NCBI GenBank assembly: GCA_019054805.1 | Contig: JAHQIY010000003.1 | Location: 1,302,001 to 1,366,000 of the forward strand | Length of the DNA stretch: 64,000 nt | Direction: 5' to 3' | Source of the DNA: Brachionus manjavacas | Lineage: Eukaryota; Rotifera; Eurotatoria; Ploima; Brachionidae | Shown here: piece after piece, positions 62,151-64,000 of the stretch | Numbering within the stretch: the first letter of the stretch is position 1 | Layout: every line of letters begins with the position of its first letter | Translations under genes and position numbers: made by a program | The notes under the pieces: model-generated | What the model was told of the DNA's origin: nothing | What the model saw: only the letters and a program-made list of their open reading frames with translations | Databases searched by the model: none

Positions 62151-62650
62151 TATATGACAAACAAAAGTAGACCAAGAACTGAGCCCTGAGGTACTCCACT
62201 AGTAACTGGTTTCCATTCGGATACAATATCGCCTATTACAACAAGTTGTCTTCTTTTACTAAGAAATGCCTTTATCCAGTTGACGACCAATAATGGGATT
62301 CCGTAGGCTTTAAGTTTTACGATTAGGAGCTCATGTGAAACACTGAGATTAGTGACACTGGACGATAATTTCCCACTTCAGTCCTGCTCCCTTTCTTAAA
62401 AATGGTTGTTATATTGGCCTCTCTCCATTCCCTAGGTAAGGCAGAGTCTTTAAGGGATTTTTTAAAAATGTGCGCAATAGGGTAAGCAAGTGAATCGGCA
62501 CACATCTTAATTGCATGTGTAGGTATCTGATCAACACCCGATGTCTTGTCACTACGAAGTCTTTTGAGCTTAAGCATAACTTTTTCTGGTGTAACAATAT
62601 CTTCTTCCTTAAAATCTTGGTCTGGATGAGCACGACATTGAAAAATTTAA

Positions 62651-63596
62651 CAAAAAAATGTTAAATTTTTATAAATTAATACAATTTAATTATTTTTATT
62701 TTAAAATTTTTTATGAGTTACAATCAACAGATATAATAGATAATAAAGTTATGACACAAAACGACTATTTAAAAAGGGATAGAAAAAATTGGCTCCTATA
62801 ATTAAGAAGATCCATGTAGAGATTTAGTATTGAAAATAAAGAGGAAGTTAACAGAACAAGAAGAACTTGAGGCTCAGGAAAAAATCCGGAGGATTATTAT
62901 TTAGCAAGTAATTATTATTTAGTGGATGAATCGGACCCACCGTCAGAAGACGAAATAAAATATTTTCAACAAAAAGCTTAATAGATATTTAATAAAATTT
63001 AGAGCTCAATGAGACGGATTAGGTATCACTAGCGGTAAGGAAGCTTCTACCTTTGTAAGAGAACTTGCAGAATCGCTTTTGTTCTCCAATACTAAAGATA
63101 GAACTCTCATGAGAGTGAAAAAGTACCTCAATTATTATTTGGATTTTGCAAGATAAGTCAGGCCATTAATAAATACTTTCCTCATATTGACTGTTACCAC
63201 CAGAAGGGATCACTGGCGGTATATAAATATTTAGGAATAGCCCCAGAAACAAGCATGCCTGGTTTTGATGCTAGTAAGGATCAGCTCGGGGCAGTAAGTG
63301 GCGACCCGGGAATGGAGTTCTCAGTCGTAGCTCCCAAAGAAGCTATACTTTTCAATGGAACGGTTGCATTGCTGCCTTTTATAATTTTTTTATTTAAAGA
63401 TTATTTATTGTGTTACTGGAAGAATAACAAGGAGAGTTGAAGACACTTCATAAAAAAACTTTGCTGTTGCTGTATTAATTTTCATTATTCCCTTTTTTTT
63501 GTAAATAATCAATCTAAAATTTATCTGCGAAAAGTTGATAGTATTTAATATTTCATTTGAATATGTCATTAATTTAAATACAAAATATAAAAAGTA
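62651..63596 (+). pseudogene. Unassigned decayed coding region
   Basis: Coding-like pieces in order: RKLTEQEELEAQEKIRRI, then GITSGKEASTFVRELAESLL continuing RTLMRVKKYLNYYLDFAR and a stop (about 63022-63155), then KGSLAVYKYLGIAPETSMPG and FDASKDQLGAVSGDPGMEF (to 63439). Composition is less AT-biased than the flanks. Frames change between the pieces. No family recognised; a transposon gene is likely from context. Confidence 0.4.
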
Positions 63597-63770
63597 CTAA
63601 TTACTGAGCCTTGAGGGACGCCTTCAAGGCTTTTCTGTATTTTAGAAATTATCGAAAGTGTTCAACCCATCTTTGTCCTTGCTCTCTTTTAGCTGTTGGG
63701 ATACGACCTTCTTTGTCTTTAACTAATTTTGTTCTTTTCTGTCAAGAGCCACATGTTTGATAGAAAAAAT
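63597..63770 (-). pseudogene. RTE-like LINE linker and RT scraps
   Basis: 63597-63632 matches the GVPQGSVIS coding region of the 25.4-28.2 kb LINE. 63650-63770 on the minus strand reads RTKLVKDKEGRIPTAKREQG and RWVEHF, matching the linker of the RTE-like LINE (6900-6990). Two different LINE families therefore abut. Confidence 0.65.
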
Positions 63771-64000
63771 GACTTGTTATTTGAAGATTTTTTTTTCGAG
63801 AATACATCGAAATCCAATTTTTTACTATTTTAGCTTGGAAAAGAGGTTCCTAAAAATTAATCTTAAAAAGGTTCTTTTTTTGAGAAACAAGACTCATTTT
63901 ATAAAATTTATTTAGATTTATAATATTTTTTCTTTCAAAATAGGAGAAAATATATTTATTTGGAGACATCTTTTACTGTTATAAATTTTTGTAAAAGTAA
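63771..64000. other. AT-rich end of window
   Basis: No feature is supported. Confidence 0.4.

Larger units (their letters stand above)
60413..62650 (-). mobile_element. LINE RT region, split by a hAT-like element
   Basis: On the minus strand from 62650 down: KTSGVDQIPTHAIKMCADSL, ANITTIFKKGSRTEVGNYRP, then TSGVPQGSVLGLLLF (62210), the hAT-like insertion, and INDLPEVCSSICKFYADDTK on the far side, so the insertion sits 9 residues after the PQG box. Then NERDLGIVITSDLKSSKQSK, RRRRGDLIQLHKINHG and FFTNRTAGNWNALDVEARRV. The tail (TAC)n is at 60413-60428. It is 5' truncated and lacks the AFD motif region. Confidence 0.9.

Noticed and set aside
63255..63440. FDASKDQ match to the TMEM230 N-terminus ([10 protein letters not shown])
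   Set aside because: Only seven residues match, nothing around them fits, and the rest of the TMEM230 protein is absent.
1..64000. tRNA and rRNA genes
   Set aside because: No sequence with convincing internal A and B boxes and cloverleaf, and no rRNA-like block, was found by eye; a tRNAscan-SE run would settle this.

Overview
The window is AT-rich eukaryotic nuclear DNA, not bacterial or viral. It has host genes with very short GT-AG introns (49-55 bp in four genes, 154 bp in a fifth), AATAAA signals after genes, and a dense, layered set of LINEs, an LTR element, DNA transposons and MITEs. HMGCL, PSPH and TMEM230 orthologues, a rhodopsin-like GPCR and a secreted trypsin-fold protein point to an animal. 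Composition, tiny introns and the mobile-element mix suggest a small invertebrate such as a monogonont rotifer (Brachionus-like). That assignment is inference and was not tested.

Layout. 0-2.3 kb: LINE relic, then a small secreted-protein gene with its own TATA box and polyA signal. 2.4-11.3 kb: transposons nested in transposons: a MULE-like element with perfect 9-bp target duplications that holds an internally deleted Tigger; a broken MULE/ZSWIM transposase; and a LINE relic split by a TA-duplicating TIR element, itself hit by a Tc1-type MITE and by a 5'-inverted (twin-primed) RTE-like LINE. 11.7-14.0 kb: divergent host genes, an orphan GPCR (minus) and PSPH in three exons (plus). 14-24 kb: LINE relics, an LTR retrotransposon reduced to 5' LTR plus gag, and a TIR-bounded MULE with a decayed transposase. 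24.9-29.0 kb: an AT-hook reading frame that looks interrupted by a TIR element with a coiled-coil ORF, which is in turn split by a LINE. 29.5-32.6 kb: a 983-residue secreted protein built from fourteen 49-residue repeats. 34.8 kb: a hammerhead-ribozyme-like motif. 36.4-38.2 kb: a compact cluster of TMEM230, HMGCL and a previously unmarked 56-residue membrane protein; the first two share a 132-bp bidirectional promoter and the last two converge with 46 bp between stops. 39.8-41.2 kb: a TIR element encoding a decayed C2H2 protein. 41.4-46.3 kb: LINE ends, then a duplicated and decayed block: a serine-protease pseudogene, an 83-bp hairpin, and a collapsed copy of the repeat-protein gene hit by two different MITEs. 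50.7-55.4 kb: a two-ORF LINE and a Tigger copy. 56-57 kb: a serine-protease homologue lacking the catalytic His and Asp. 57.7-64 kb: LINE pieces, one split by a hAT-like element with 8-bp duplications and a near-perfect 147-bp inverted repeat, plus unassigned decayed ORFs.

How it fits together. The functional genes sit in two tight islands (11.7-14.0 and 36.4-38.2 kb) plus three or four secreted-protein genes standing alone in transposon-rich DNA. The most unusual items are the 14-repeat secreted protein with its repeat-collapsed duplicate, the pseudo-protease with a decayed partner next to that duplicate, the ribozyme-like motif, and several insertion nests whose target duplications can be read directly.
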